From contig CALMPF010000018.1 of the NCBI GenBank assembly GCA_937871505.1, positions 53,580 through 117,579 of the forward strand: a stretch of DNA of 64,000 nt, read 5' to 3'. Below, in pieces: positions 44,535 through 53,671 of the stretch. A program made the translations under genes and the position numbers. Positions within the stretch are counted from its first letter, which is position 1. Each line of letters starts with the position of its first letter. This stretch comes from an uncultured Planctomycetia bacterium. Its GTDB lineage: Bacteria; Planctomycetota; Phycisphaerae; Phycisphaerales; SM1A02. Under the pieces are notes generated by a model that saw only the letters and a list, made by a program, of their open reading frames with translations, was not told the DNA's origin and made no database searches.

Positions 44535-46514
44535 ATGTCCCTCGCGCTGGTTGCAGCCGTCATCCTGTCAGCGAACCCGGTTGCCGGGATCGGTCCGGGC
44601 GCGGTGCGGCCGACGATCCTGCGCGGCGGCGTGCTGGTGCTGCCGCTCGTCGCGGAGCGACCTGGCGGCGAGTGGCCGGGAGACGTCGAGCTGCGTTTCG
44701 AGGGTGGACGGTCGATCACCGCGCGGACCGCGTGGATCCACCGCGCACCGCCGCGCGCGGTGCGCCGCTGGACGGACGAACCGCGCGGCCTGGCGATCCG
44801 CCCGATCGCGCCGAGCGATGGCACGGCGGAGTCGCTCGAGCGCGGCGCCCCGTTCGCGGTCGTCCGGTTCGATCCCGAGACCGTCGGAGACTTCCACGTC
44901 GTCGATCCGCGCGTCGGCGCAGTGCCGGACTCGGGACCGGGCGCGATCCCGGTGCGCCCGATCTGGTACGACCGCGCGCTTCTCGACGCCGATCAGGTGC
45001 CCGACGAGAGCGTCCCGGAGCTTCCGCGCGTCGCCGACTTCGCCCGTCCCGATCCCGACTCGCCCTTCGACTACTGGCGCTGGGTGCTGCTGGCGCAGCG
45101 CCATGACCTGCGCCCGCCGCCGCCGCCTGGCGACGAGCTCGAGCGACTCGTGGCGCTGCACGGGGCGGAGCTCTGGCGGATCGGCCTCGCGCGGCTTGCC
45201 GCCCAGAGCGCAGGCGTCGCCGCTTCCTGCCGCGAAGCGCTGACCAACACCTGCATGGATGGAGCGCGCGAGATCGCCGCGTGGGTGACCGATCCGCTGG
45301 AGACCGAGGAGCTCCTCGCGACGCTGCTCGATACCGGGCGGCGGAACCTGGCGATGATGGAGCGGGCGCTGGCGTGGGCGGAGTCCCGCGAGCCGTTTGC
45401 GCTCTGGATCGAGCGTTGCCACGGGACGGTCGTTCAGCTCGCCGTGGCGAACCCCTCGGTCCGCGAGCTGGCGGTTCGCACCGCGTGGATCGGCCCGACC
45501 TCGCTCTCGCTCGTCCGGACGGTCCCGCCGCTGACGGTCGGACATCTCGCGGTGCACCGGCCCGCGCTCCCGGGCGAGCGTGCGACGCTCGCGCCGCCGC
45601 GAGCGCGCAGCGAACCGCGCGAGCTGCCCACGGCGCTTCAGGTGGAGTCGCTGGGTGCGCGGCGGACGCTCCAGGTCCCGCCGGCCGTCGAGGTCGCTGT
45701 GCCTCCGGGATTCCCGCTGCCGACGTTTCGGCCGCCGCTTCGTCTCGGCGAGGCGCGCTCGGGAGTCCAGCAGGACGCCCCGCGGGACCGGACCACGGCA
45801 GGAGTCCTCCGCCGCGTCAACCGACGTTGGGAGCTCTTCGTCGAGTGCGCCCGAGCGCCGATCGCGAGCGCCGCACCGAGCGCTTCCGGCCTCGGGAGCG
45901 CCGACCTTCGCGACCCGTCCGCCGACACCGATCGATCGGAGGCTGCGACCGAGGGGGACCCTCCGCTCGACTCCCCGGCCGGGCCGCCCTCGCAGCCCCC
46001 AAGTGGCGGACCAGTCGGCGGGCCAGTCGGCGAGCGAGTCGGAAGCTCGGGCCAGCGACACGCCCAGCCCCCGCTGCGCGAGACCGTCAGCGGCCCCGTC
46101 GCCGCGGCGCGTCGACTCGCCGGCGATGCGCCGCCTGCCGGCGTCTCGTCATTCCTTCCGCTCGGCGAGGAAGCGCTGGTCGTCGTTCTTGGGCCCGACG
46201 GTCCGGGGCAGCGCGTCCTCGTCGTACCCGAGGAGGGGCCGGCCCGGCTGCGCGTGCTCGACGCCGACGGGATGCAGGTCGATGCACCGCTGCCGGGCGA
46301 TCTCGAGGTCCATCGCCGATCGCTCGAGGCGCTCTGGCGCTGCCGCCTCGTCCTTCCGCACGCGTGGCTGCCGGTCGACGGCGCTCCGCTCGTCCTTGCC
46401 ATGGCGCGCACGCACGGGACCGACGCCGCGGTCGAAACCTGCGGGCTTCCCTGCGTTCCGTGGGCCGTCAAGCCCGCGCCCTTGGCGATCGACCTGAGCC
46501 GGTGGGGCGGATGA
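44535..46514 (+). CDS. secreted protein, unknown function (659 aa)
   Basis: The leader MSLALVAAVILSANPVAG starts an exported protein. The first 100 residues look like a beta sandwich (LVLPLVAERPGGEWPGDVELR). A helical middle region contains Cys pairs (CREALTNTCMDGAREIA) and resembles a small helical repeat. A second beta region follows, then a Pro/Ser/Gly linker with GGPVGGPVGERVG from a 12-bp DNA repeat near 46003-46044, and a C-terminal beta domain. No family was recognised. Alternative starts at 44451 and 44466 add an Arg-rich extension. It is convergent with parA. Confidence 0.7.
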   Translation: MSLALVAAVILSANPVAGIGPGAVRPTILRGGVLVLPLVAERPGGEWPGDVELRFEGGRSITARTAWIHRAPPRAVRRWTDEPRGLAIRPIAPSDGTAESLERGAPFAVVRFDPETVGDFHVVDPRVGAVPDSGPGAIPVRPIWYDRALLDADQVPDESVPELPRVADFARPDPDSPFDYWRWVLLAQRHDLRPPPPPGDELERLVALHGAELWRIGLARLAAQSAGVAASCREALTNTCMDGAREIAAWVTDPLETEELLATLLDTGRRNLAMMERALAWAESREPFALWIERCHGTVVQLAVANPSVRELAVRTAWIGPTSLSLVRTVPPLTVGHLAVHRPALPGERATLAPPRARSEPRELPTALQVESLGARRTLQVPPAVEVAVPPGFPLPTFRPPLRLGEARSGVQQDAPRDRTTAGVLRRVNRRWELFVECARAPIASAAPSASGLGSADLRDPSADTDRSEAATEGDPPLDSPAGPPSQPPSGGPVGGPVGERVGSSGQRHAQPPLRETVSGPVAAARRLAGDAPPAGVSSFLPLGEEALVVVLGPDGPGQRVLVVPEEGPARLRVLDADGMQVDAPLPGDLEVHRRSLEALWRCRLVLPHAWLPVDGAPLVLAMARTHGTDAAVETCGLPCVPWAVKPAPLAIDLSRWGG

Positions 46515-46614
46515 GGCGCGCTCCCTCGAGCACGCCGGCGCCCCGACTGCGAGGCTCCTCGTCAGGGCATCCGAGTCCGGCCGCCGCGCCAGGGAGCGAA
46601 GTGGAGCCGCAGCG

Positions 46615-47481
46615 CTACGCGACCCCTGCGCCGTCCCGCGCCGCCCGACGCTCGAGCATCGCGTCCCACTCCGCCACGACGCGCTGGGCCAAGGCTCGGT
46701 AGTCCTCGGCACCGGGGCACTTCGGCGCGTAGGCGAAGATCGTCTTTCCGTAGCTGGGAGCCTCGGCGAGCTTGATGTTGCGCCGGATCGGCGGACGGAG
46801 CACGCGGCAGGCGCTCCACGGCGCGTCGGTGCCCCGCGCCCGGGCGAAGAACTCATCGAGGTCGGCGACGACCTCGCGCTGGTGGGAGACGCTCGCCTCG
46901 TGCATGCAGAGGACGATCCCCGTCACCTTCAGCGCGCGGTTGACCTGGCCCGCGACAAGCCCGACCGTCTCGAGCAGCTTGCCGACTCCCTGAAGGGCGA
47001 GGAAGTGCGCCTGCATCGGCACCACGACCTCGCGCGCGGCGCAGAGGGCGTTGATCGTGAGCAGGCCCAGGCTTGGCGGGCAATCGAAGAGGATGAACTC
47101 GTACTGCGGCAGGAGCGGAGCGAGCTTCCGTGCGAGGATCCCGTTGCGCGCCGGGTCGCCCGCGAGCTCGGTCTCCGCAGCGGCGAGGTCGACGGTCGAG
47201 GGGATGACGTCGAGGTGATCGCCTGCATTGACGATCGCCGACTCGGCGGTCGCCGCAGGATCGACCAGCAGCTCGTACATCGTCGGGCGCGGCCGATCCG
47301 GAGCCGCGGGCTCGATTCCCAGGTGGAGCGTCAGGTGGCCCTGAGGATCGAGATCGACCAGCAGCGTCCGGCGCCCGGCTTCCGCGATCGCGGCGCCAAG
47401 GTTCACGGTCGTCGTGGTCTTGCCGACGCCCCCCTTCTGATTGAGCAGCGCCACCACGCGCGTCGGTCGCAGGGTCGACAT
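46615..47481 (-). CDS. ParA/Soj-family ATPase
   Basis: This 288-aa deviant-Walker-A ATPase has LNQKGGVGKTTTTVNLGAA at residues 11-29, DLDPQGHLTLHLG, the Walker B-like FILFDCPPSLGLLTINAL and the C-terminal RNIKLAEAPSYGKTIF typical of chromosomal Soj/ParA. Such proteins bind DNA and ATP and position chromosomes or other cargo. No parB lies beside it, unlike most chromosomal par loci, so partner and cargo are open. ATG 47481 has TACGCT seven bases upstream. Confidence 0.92.
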   Translation of the reverse strand: MSTLRPTRVVALLNQKGGVGKTTTTVNLGAAIAEAGRRTLLVDLDPQGHLTLHLGIEPAAPDRPRPTMYELLVDPAATAESAIVNAGDHLDVIPSTVDLAAAETELAGDPARNGILARKLAPLLPQYEFILFDCPPSLGLLTINALCAAREVVVPMQAHFLALQGVGKLLETVGLVAGQVNRALKVTGIVLCMHEASVSHQREVVADLDEFFARARGTDAPWSACRVLRPPIRRNIKLAEAPSYGKTIFAYAPKCPGAEDYRALAQRVVAEWDAMLERRAARDGAGVA

Positions 47482-47488
47482 CGCCGCG

Positions 47489-47494
47489 AGCGTA
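47489..47494 (-). promoter_or_regulatory. -10 box TACGCT, parA
   Basis: TACGCT ends seven bases before ATG 47481. It abuts a decayed repeat element, whose end shares the last base. Confidence 0.5.
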
Positions 47495-47683
47495 GCGCTC
47501 CAGCGCGCGGTGCCTCGCGGCGAGTCGGTCGGACGTGGATGCCCTGAAGGACGACGCGAAGCGGATGGGGCGCCCTCGGCGCCGCGACCGTCCGGCGGAC
47601 CCCACGATGAAGCGAGTCGCGAGCTTCGGCGACGCGGCGCGGCGCATCCGGAGACCGAGGCGCGTGTGCAGGGGCGCTGGTGC
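47494..47683 (-). repeat. MITE/REP-like element, copy 5 (old, degenerate)
   Basis: Read on the minus strand, this stretch follows the whole element: terminal AGCGCTCCAGCGC (plus strand 47494), CGAAGCGGATGGGGCGCC near 47557, CGAGTCGCGAGCTTCGGCGACGC-like core and GGGGCGCTGG at 47671. Many substitutions show an old insertion. It fills most of the parA/vanZ divergent gap. A TACCGT hexamer at 47821 may start the vanZ message. Confidence 0.6.
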
Positions 47684-47868
47684 GCCCGCGCCGGCCTCCC
47701 GCGACGACGCGCTGCGCACGTCGCGGCGCGCGGGCGCCCGACTCCGCGCGCGGAGGGCGCTCCGGCCCGCCGCCGCCGCCGGGCCGGAGCGATCAGTGCG
47801 CATGGATCGAGTCCGACCGATACCGTGGCACGCGCTGCGCCCCAAGCACGGCGCGCGGCGGACTCCCC

Positions 47869-49002
47869 ATGCCGACGGCCGAACGCATTCGCAGGATCGC
47901 CTGGCCATGGCGCGTGACGCTCGTCGTCTACGCCGCGCTGCTGACGCTGGGGACGCACTGGCCGAGACTCGCGCTGGGCACGGAGAGCCTCCGGGTCTCG
48001 GACAAGCTGCTTCACATGGCCGCGTTCGGCGGCCTGACTTTCTTGCTCTGGCAGGCGTGGATCATCCGACGCCCGGCGCTGCTGCTGGCGGTGGGGGCCG
48101 CGTGGGCTGCGCTGGATGAACTCACCCAGGGGATCCCCGGACTCGGTCGCACGATCTCCGGACTCGACGTGATCGCGAGCGTCGCCGGGGTCTTTCTCGT
48201 GGCGGCGGGCGTGTGGGCGACGGGACCGCTCGGCGGAGCGCGGAGCAGGCTGGCGCGGAGCCGGCTTCTCTGGGCGTGGGAGGAGGCGCTCGCACCGCCC
48301 GCAAGCGTGGGGATGCTCGCCGCCGGCGCCGCGGCCGGCGCAGCCCTCGGGGTGGTCGGCGGATGGATCGTCTTCCGCGTTCCGCGCGTCGACCGGCCGG
48401 CCGACGGCGCGGTCGTGGGCGCACTGATCGGCGCCGCGGCCGGCGCCCACCTGACCGCCGAGTTCCTTCGCTGGCGATTGCTTCGCGCCCCTCACCGCCG
48501 CTGCTTCGAGTGCGGCGTCTCCGCGGACGAGGACGATGTCCTCCTCCGCCGCACTGGATCGGCGCCCTGTTCCGGCTGCGGAGCGATGCTCTGGCTCGCC
48601 CAGTGGGACGCACTGCCGCGGCTTCGCCTGCTCACGCCCGCGCGGATCATCCTCATGGCGATCGCGGGAACGATGGTGATCATCGCGGCGACCTTCGGGG
48701 TCTCGCTGGCGCTGCTCGGGCTTCGGCTGCGCGTGCCCTCCCTCGGCGACATCGACGGCGCGTATCGCAGCCTCGGGTTCGACATGCAGCTCGTCATCGA
48801 GGTCACGTGGCTCGCAGGGCTGGGCGCCCTCGCCACGCGGCTCGTTCGGCGCGTGCTCGCCCGGTCGGTTGACCGAGGACATCTCCGCTGCGTCGCCTGC
48901 GGGCACGACCTGCGTTCCACGCCCACCGAGGGCGGACGGGGAACATGCGGCGAGTGCGGCGCGTTGTTCGCGGCCGTCGTGACGGACTCGCGCGGCGGCT
49001 GA
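47869..49002 (+). CDS. VanZ-like membrane protein with C-terminal zinc ribbon
   Basis: The 377-aa protein has an N-terminal VanZ-like part with four membrane spans (VTLVVYAALLTLGTHWPRL; LLHMAAFGGLTFLLWQAW; AWAALDELTQGIPGLGRTI). Two more Gly/Ala-rich spans and a first Cys cluster (CFECGVSADED...CSGCG, about residues 210-240) follow. Two further spans lead to a C-terminal zinc ribbon, CVACGHDLRSTP...CGECGALF. The 'CxxCGHDLR' ribbon is common in planctomycete membrane proteins. VanZ proteins change sensitivity to cell-surface antibiotics, but the role of this fusion is unknown. Confidence 0.82.
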   Translation: MPTAERIRRIAWPWRVTLVVYAALLTLGTHWPRLALGTESLRVSDKLLHMAAFGGLTFLLWQAWIIRRPALLLAVGAAWAALDELTQGIPGLGRTISGLDVIASVAGVFLVAAGVWATGPLGGARSRLARSRLLWAWEEALAPPASVGMLAAGAAAGAALGVVGGWIVFRVPRVDRPADGAVVGALIGAAAGAHLTAEFLRWRLLRAPHRRCFECGVSADEDDVLLRRTGSAPCSGCGAMLWLAQWDALPRLRLLTPARIILMAIAGTMVIIAATFGVSLALLGLRLRVPSLGDIDGAYRSLGFDMQLVIEVTWLAGLGALATRLVRRVLARSVDRGHLRCVACGHDLRSTPTEGGRGTCGECGALFAAVVTDSRGG

Positions 49003-49013
49003 CGCATTCTCAC

Positions 49014-49409
49014 ATGCACCATTCAGGACGCTCCCCCGTGGCACCGACTCTCCCGTTCGTCCAGACCTGCTCCGGCCCGCCCTTCTCCCGGGGCATCCAG
49101 CGCTCGTGCGCAGTGCGCCGCCCGCGAGGGTGGGCGCCGCGGTGGATCGGAGCGCTGGCGGCGACGGCGCTGGCCGCCGCGCTCGTCGGCTGCGAGGCGC
49201 CCTCGGCCAGCTACGAGGTTCCGATCGGGCATCCGGGCCATCCCGACGCGCCCGCGGGAAGCTCACCGCTGCGGCGCGACGGGGTTGCGGGATCGGCCGC
49301 GGCGCTTCGGGATCTCGAGCGCGAACGGCCGGTCGCGGCTGCGGCAGGTCCGCAGCGTGGCCTGAAGCCGGCGCCGTCGGCTCCGGCCCTTGGGGAGCAG
49401 CGGGCATGA
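49014..49409 (+). CDS. small lipoprotein preceding TolC/multicopper oxidase
   Basis: The 131-aa protein has a long basic N-region and a lipobox (ALAAALVGC). A short mature part follows with YEVPIGHPGHPDAPAGSS, then Ala/Arg/Pro-rich sequence. HPGHP-type segments recur in small lipoproteins encoded ahead of TolC and copper oxidase genes; this is from memory and should be treated as moderate evidence. Its stop overlaps the ATG of the TolC gene (ATGA), so the three genes form a coupled operon likely concerned with copper. It starts 11 bp after vanZ; CATTCT lies close to the ATG. Confidence 0.7.
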   Translation: MHHSGRSPVAPTLPFVQTCSGPPFSRGIQRSCAVRRPRGWAPRWIGALAATALAAALVGCEAPSASYEVPIGHPGHPDAPAGSSPLRRDGVAGSAAALRDLERERPVAAAAGPQRGLKPAPSAPALGEQRA

Positions 49410-50803
49410 GGCTGTCTCTGCGTCACATCGCGCTCGTCGCCGGCCTCTCCGCGTCCGGATGCGCGACCGTCGATCCCCGGCCGGGGTTCGAAGAGGTCAG
49501 CCGGACCGTCGCCGAGCGAACGGGGATGCAGGTCGTCTGGGACGCCGGAGCGCCCGAGGACGAGGCCATCCGGAGCATGGTCGACCGGACGCTCGCGGCA
49601 CCGATCGACGAGGCCGCCGCGGTGCAGGTGGCGCTGCTCTGCAACCGCTCGCTCCGCGCGGTCTATGAGGAACTCGCCGTCGCGCAGGCCGATGTGGTGC
49701 AGGCCGGGCTTCTCCGGAATCCCGTCTTCGACGTCGCGGTGCTCCTGCCCGACGGCGGCGGCCAGACTTCGCTGGCCTTCGCGCTGACGCAGAGCTTCCT
49801 CGAGACCTTCCAGATCCCGCTTCGCAAGCGGCTCGCCGAGACCGAGTACGAGGTCGCGAAGCTCCGGGTGACCGAGGCGGTGGTCGCTCACGTCGCGGCG
49901 ACGCGCAAGACGTTCCATGCGCTGGTCGCGGCCGAGCGTCTCGCTCTCCTCGGCCGCAGCGAGCAGGAGGCTGCCGAGGCGGCCGCCGAGCTCGCCCGGC
50001 GGCTGAGGGCGGCGGGGAACATCACATCGATCGAGCTGGTCGAGCGCGAGACGACGCTGGTGGAGACGGCGCTCGAGGTCGCCCGGAAGGAGGCGATGGC
50101 GGCGCTGCTGCGCGAGCGCCTCAACGTTGCGATGGGCCTCCACGGAGCCAGGACGGCCTGGACGACCGCGGGCGAGGCGGCGCCGCCGGAGGCGTCGCGC
50201 ATCGAGCTTCCGGAGATCGAGCGGCGCGCGGTCGAAGCGAACTTCGACCTCGCCGCGCTGCGCCGCGCGATCGAGCGCGAGGCGCTGGCGCTCGGCATCG
50301 AGCGACCTGCGGCGCTCCTCGGCGACCTCACGCTCGGGGTCGGCATCGAGCGCGACTTCGGCGACCCGTGGCAGATCGGGCCCGTGGGCTCGATCGCGAT
50401 TCCGATCTTCGATCAGGGGCAGGCGACCGTGGCCCGCGGCGAAGCGAGGCTTCGCGCGGCGCTCGAGCGCTTCGCCGCGGAGGCGGTCGCCGTCCGGGCC
50501 GCGGCGCGGGCGGCTGGGACCCTTGCGATGCTCGCCGAGCAGCGCGTGACCAACGCGCGGACGAAGCTGGTGCCGCTGCGGAACCAGGCGTTCGAGGAGT
50601 CGCAGCGGCGCTTCGGCTCGATGCAGATCGGCACCTTCGAGCTGCTCCAGGCCCGGCTCGCGCAGATCGCGGCGCAGCGCATCGAGGTCATCGCGCTGCG
50701 CGATGCGTGGCTGGCTCGCTGCGATCTCGACGCCGTGCTCGCCGGACAGGTTGGCGGTCTCCTGGGAGCGGCGATCTTCGATGGAGTCGAGGCAGGAGGA
50801 TGA
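49406..50803 (+). CDS. TolC-family outer-membrane lipoprotein (CusC-like)
   Basis: This 465-aa protein has a signal peptide ending in a lipobox (LSASGC). Two long helical hairpins of the TolC type follow (RNPVFDVAVLLPDGGG; QSFLETFQIPLRKRLAETEYEVAKLRV; GSIAIPIFDQGQATVARGEARLRAA). It would form a trimeric outer-membrane exit duct. No inner-membrane RND pump or adaptor is encoded nearby, so it must work with a pump elsewhere or in a different way with the neighbouring oxidase. ATG 49406 overlaps the previous stop, and its own stop overlaps the next start (ATGA). Confidence 0.92.
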   Translation: MRLSLRHIALVAGLSASGCATVDPRPGFEEVSRTVAERTGMQVVWDAGAPEDEAIRSMVDRTLAAPIDEAAAVQVALLCNRSLRAVYEELAVAQADVVQAGLLRNPVFDVAVLLPDGGGQTSLAFALTQSFLETFQIPLRKRLAETEYEVAKLRVTEAVVAHVAATRKTFHALVAAERLALLGRSEQEAAEAAAELARRLRAAGNITSIELVERETTLVETALEVARKEAMAALLRERLNVAMGLHGARTAWTTAGEAAPPEASRIELPEIERRAVEANFDLAALRRAIEREALALGIERPAALLGDLTLGVGIERDFGDPWQIGPVGSIAIPIFDQGQATVARGEARLRAALERFAAEAVAVRAAARAAGTLAMLAEQRVTNARTKLVPLRNQAFEESQRRFGSMQIGTFELLQARLAQIAAQRIEVIALRDAWLARCDLDAVLAGQVGGLLGAAIFDGVEAGG

Positions 50804-52467
50804 CGATGAACCGACGACGGCCGACAGAGCAGGGCGATCCGATGCCCCACAGTGACGGCGGGCCGGCTCGCGGCCCAGACTGCCGCCCGGACTGCCGCCC
50901 GGACTGCCGCCCAGAGTGCCGCCCGGAGCGCGACCCAGTCGGCTCTGCCGATGCCATGGCAGGGTCGCCCCTCACGCGTCGAGCGCTCCTGCTCGGCGGG
51001 GCCGCGCTTGCGGGCGGGACGGCGATCATCGCCGGCGGCGGCTCTCGGCGCGCCGCCGCCGCCGCGCCCGTGCGGGCAGCGCGGACCGAGGATCGCGCGA
51101 GGCCGGGCGAGCCGGGGCGCGACTATCGCCCGGTCGTCACGCCCAATGGCTGGACGCTGCCGTGGCGGGTCGTCGACGGCGCGAAGGTGATGCACATGGT
51201 CGCGGAGGTCGTCGAGCACGAGTTTGCGCCCGGACTGAAGGCGACCTGCTGGGGCTACAACGGCTCGGTCCACGGGCCGACGATCGAGGTCGTCGATGGC
51301 GATCGCGTGCGGATCTTCGTCACCAATCGGCTTCCCGCAGCGACCACGGTGCACTGGCACGGCTTGATCGTGCCCAGCGGCATGGATGGGGTGAGCGGGC
51401 TGAGTCATGCGCCGATCCCCCCGGGCGAGACGTTCATGTACGAGTTCACGGTGGGCCAGCACGGCACCTTCATGTACCACTCGCATCACGCGGAGATGAC
51501 GCAGGTCGCCCTCGGGATGACGGGCCTGTTCATCGCTCACCCTCGTCCGGACTCCGAGGCTGGGCGCCGGCCGCGGCCGGATCGCGACTACGCGCTGCTG
51601 CTCCACGAGTGGTCCATCCCGGTCGGGCAGTCGAGCCCTGACCCGACGGAGATGTCCGACTTCAACGTGCTCACCATCAACGGCAGGTGCTTTCCGGGCA
51701 CGGCCCCCCTGATCGCGGCGCTCGGCGAGCGGGTCCGCATCCGCATGGGGAACCTCAGCCCGATGGACCACCATCCGATGCACCTGCATGGCTATGCCTT
51801 CCGGGTGGTCGGGACCGACGGCGGCGACATTCCGGAGTCGGCGCAGTTTCCCGAAACGACGGTCCTCGTGCCGGTTGGCTCGACCCGTACGGTGGAGCTT
51901 CTCGCCGACAACCCCGGCGACTGGGCGTTTCACTGTCACATGACGCACCACACCATGAACCAGATGGCGCACGGACTGCCGAACATGGTCGGAGTCGACG
52001 CCGATGGTCTTCCAGAGTTGATCGGGCGCGTGTTGCCGGGATGGATGCCGATGGGCCTGACGGGGATGGGTGACGAGTCCGGCGATCGCGCCGCCTCCTC
52101 CGGCGGCGCGCGGAACGGCGCGCACGCTCGCCACGGCGCTCATGTCCGTGACGACCGCGACGATCTCCGCGGAGCGCCGCAGGCGATGCCGCACGTTGCG
52201 GGGAGCATCCCGATGCGCGGCGCCCCCGGACCCCACGGGTACATCGGCATGGGCGGCATGTTCACGATCTTCAAGGTGCGCGAACGTCTCGATGGCCCCG
52301 CCGAGGCGCCGGATGATCCGGGTTGGGACCCCGGCTGGTACCAGGTGCCGCCCGGTACGCAGGCGGTCGCCGCGACGACCGAAGCGCTGCGCCGCAACGG
52401 CATCGACCCTGCCAACACCCCGGTCCGCGCCCCGGTTCGCGCTCCGGTCCGCCCGCAGCCCGGATGA
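50800..52467 (+). CDS. multicopper oxidase (periplasmic, Tat-exported)
   Basis: This 555-aa three-domain cupredoxin enzyme has all four copper motifs: HWHG (about residue 185), HSHH (about 227), HPMHLHG (about 325) and HCHMTHHTMNQM (about 378). A twin-arginine signal (LTRRALLLGGAALAGG) shows folded export. It would oxidise Cu(I) or another substrate with O2, in line with copper tolerance. The first 60 residues carry a four-residue repeat DCRPDCRPDCRPECRP, encoded by a 12-bp array, before the Tat signal, an odd position that might mean initiation further in. The C-terminal region is His/Met-rich, as in copper-binding oxidases, and ends in APVRAPVR repeats. Confidence 0.93.
   Translation: MTMNRRRPTEQGDPMPHSDGGPARGPDCRPDCRPDCRPECRPERDPVGSADAMAGSPLTRRALLLGGAALAGGTAIIAGGGSRRAAAAAPVRAARTEDRARPGEPGRDYRPVVTPNGWTLPWRVVDGAKVMHMVAEVVEHEFAPGLKATCWGYNGSVHGPTIEVVDGDRVRIFVTNRLPAATTVHWHGLIVPSGMDGVSGLSHAPIPPGETFMYEFTVGQHGTFMYHSHHAEMTQVALGMTGLFIAHPRPDSEAGRRPRPDRDYALLLHEWSIPVGQSSPDPTEMSDFNVLTINGRCFPGTAPLIAALGERVRIRMGNLSPMDHHPMHLHGYAFRVVGTDGGDIPESAQFPETTVLVPVGSTRTVELLADNPGDWAFHCHMTHHTMNQMAHGLPNMVGVDADGLPELIGRVLPGWMPMGLTGMGDESGDRAASSGGARNGAHARHGAHVRDDRDDLRGAPQAMPHVAGSIPMRGAPGPHGYIGMGGMFTIFKVRERLDGPAEAPDDPGWDPGWYQVPPGTQAVAATTEALRRNGIDPANTPVRAPVRAPVRPQPG
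50878..50930 (+). repeat. 12-bp in-frame tandem repeat (GACTGCCGCCCG)
   Basis: Four to five units encode DCRP/ECRP near the N-terminus of the multicopper oxidase. Confidence 0.88.
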
Positions 52468-52545
52468 CGATCGCGGCCGGCTGCGCACGCTCCGGATCCA
52501 CTTCGAGTCGACGCCCTCGCCACGGGGCGCTGGAGCGCGGGCGCC

Positions 52546-53658
52546 TCAGAACGTCGCGCGCTTGGTGAGCGAGTGGATCCCCGGATCGAAGTTCGCCAGC
52601 ACCGCTGCGGTCTTCTCGCCGCAGCGGCCGTCGCCGTAGGGATGCCGATAGGGCGGCGGGGGCGCCAGCAGGGCACGCTCGACGGCGAACTCGATCTTCC
52701 GCGCGTTCCAGTCCGGCACGTCGATCACGTTGGGCGGCTTCTCGCGCCCCGCCTGACGGGGACCGACGTTGACGCAGCGCACGCCGAGGGCGGCGCACTC
52801 GATCAGCGCAGAGCTGCTGTTGCCCACCAGCGCCCGGACGCGCTTGAGCAGGCCGATGAAGCGCTCGCGCGGGAGGTGCGCGGCATTGGGAAGCCCCGCG
52901 GCGACGATGGCGGCGACGATCGCGTCATGGCCGGGGTCGTGATTCGGATGGAGCAGGAGCGTGCGTCCGGCGCGGCCGCAGATGCCGATGAGGATCTCCG
53001 CATCAAGCCGCTCCTCCGCCTCCGGGCGGCCCTGACCGTGGAGCAGGAAGAGCAGCTCGGGCGAACCGAGCGCCGCGTACTCGGCATCGTCGAGCGGATC
53101 GATCGCGTCGATGCCGTCGACGGCCGGCGACCCCACCAGATGGACGCGCAGCGGGTCCTCGCCGAAGCAGAGAATCCGCTCGGCCGAGCGCGCCGTGGCT
53201 GGGAAGTGAATGTGTGCGAGCTTGGTCGTCGCGTGCCGGATCAGCTCATCCGCCACGCCCTCGGCGCGGTCTCCTCCGTGCATGTGGGCCACGCGGATTC
53301 CCCCGATCGCGGCGGCGGAAGCCGCCGCGAACGCCTCGAGCCGGTCGCCGAGGACGAGCACGACGTCGGGCTGGAGCTGGTCGAGCGCCTCGGCGAACCC
53401 AAGGACGCCGCGGCCGAGCGCCTCGGCATCATCGAGGCGGCCGGAGCGGCCGCCGCGCTGCATCGGGATCTCGGCCGCGATCGGAAAGTCGCCGCGGACC
53501 TCCTCGATGGTGTTGAACGGCGCGAGCAGGTGTCCGCCCGCGGCGGCGACCAGAAGACGGAGCGCCGGATGGGCGTCGATGGCGCGCAGCACCGGCCGCA
53601 GGAGCCCGTAGTCGTTCCGGCTCCCCGTGACCGCGAGGATGCTCCGCGGCGTGCGCAC
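52546..53658 (-). CDS. UDP-N-acetylglucosamine 2-epimerase (hydrolysing), NeuC-like
   Basis: This 370-aa GT-B-fold enzyme has VTGSRNDYGLLRPVLRAI at the start, VLVLGDRLEAFAAA, HMHGGDRAEGVADE and VGNSSSALIECAALGVRCVN. This set matches hydrolysing NeuC/LegG-type epimerases rather than WecB. It would release ManNAc or a related sugar from a UDP-sugar, feeding nonulosonic (sialic or legionaminic) acid synthesis. No neuA/neuB homologues are beside it. The GTG at 53658 lies seven bases after TACCCT and starts the conserved region directly. Confidence 0.9.
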   Translation of the reverse strand: MRTPRSILAVTGSRNDYGLLRPVLRAIDAHPALRLLVAAAGGHLLAPFNTIEEVRGDFPIAAEIPMQRGGRSGRLDDAEALGRGVLGFAEALDQLQPDVVLVLGDRLEAFAAASAAAIGGIRVAHMHGGDRAEGVADELIRHATTKLAHIHFPATARSAERILCFGEDPLRVHLVGSPAVDGIDAIDPLDDAEYAALGSPELLFLLHGQGRPEAEERLDAEILIGICGRAGRTLLLHPNHDPGHDAIVAAIVAAGLPNAAHLPRERFIGLLKRVRALVGNSSSALIECAALGVRCVNVGPRQAGREKPPNVIDVPDWNARKIEFAVERALLAPPPPYRHPYGDGRCGEKTAAVLANFDPGIHSLTKRATF

Positions 53659-53665
53659 GGCTCGC

Positions 53666-53671
53666 AGGGTA
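53666..53671 (-). promoter_or_regulatory. -10 box TACCCT, neuC-like gene
   Basis: TACCCT ends seven bases before GTG 53658 on the minus strand. Confidence 0.5.
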
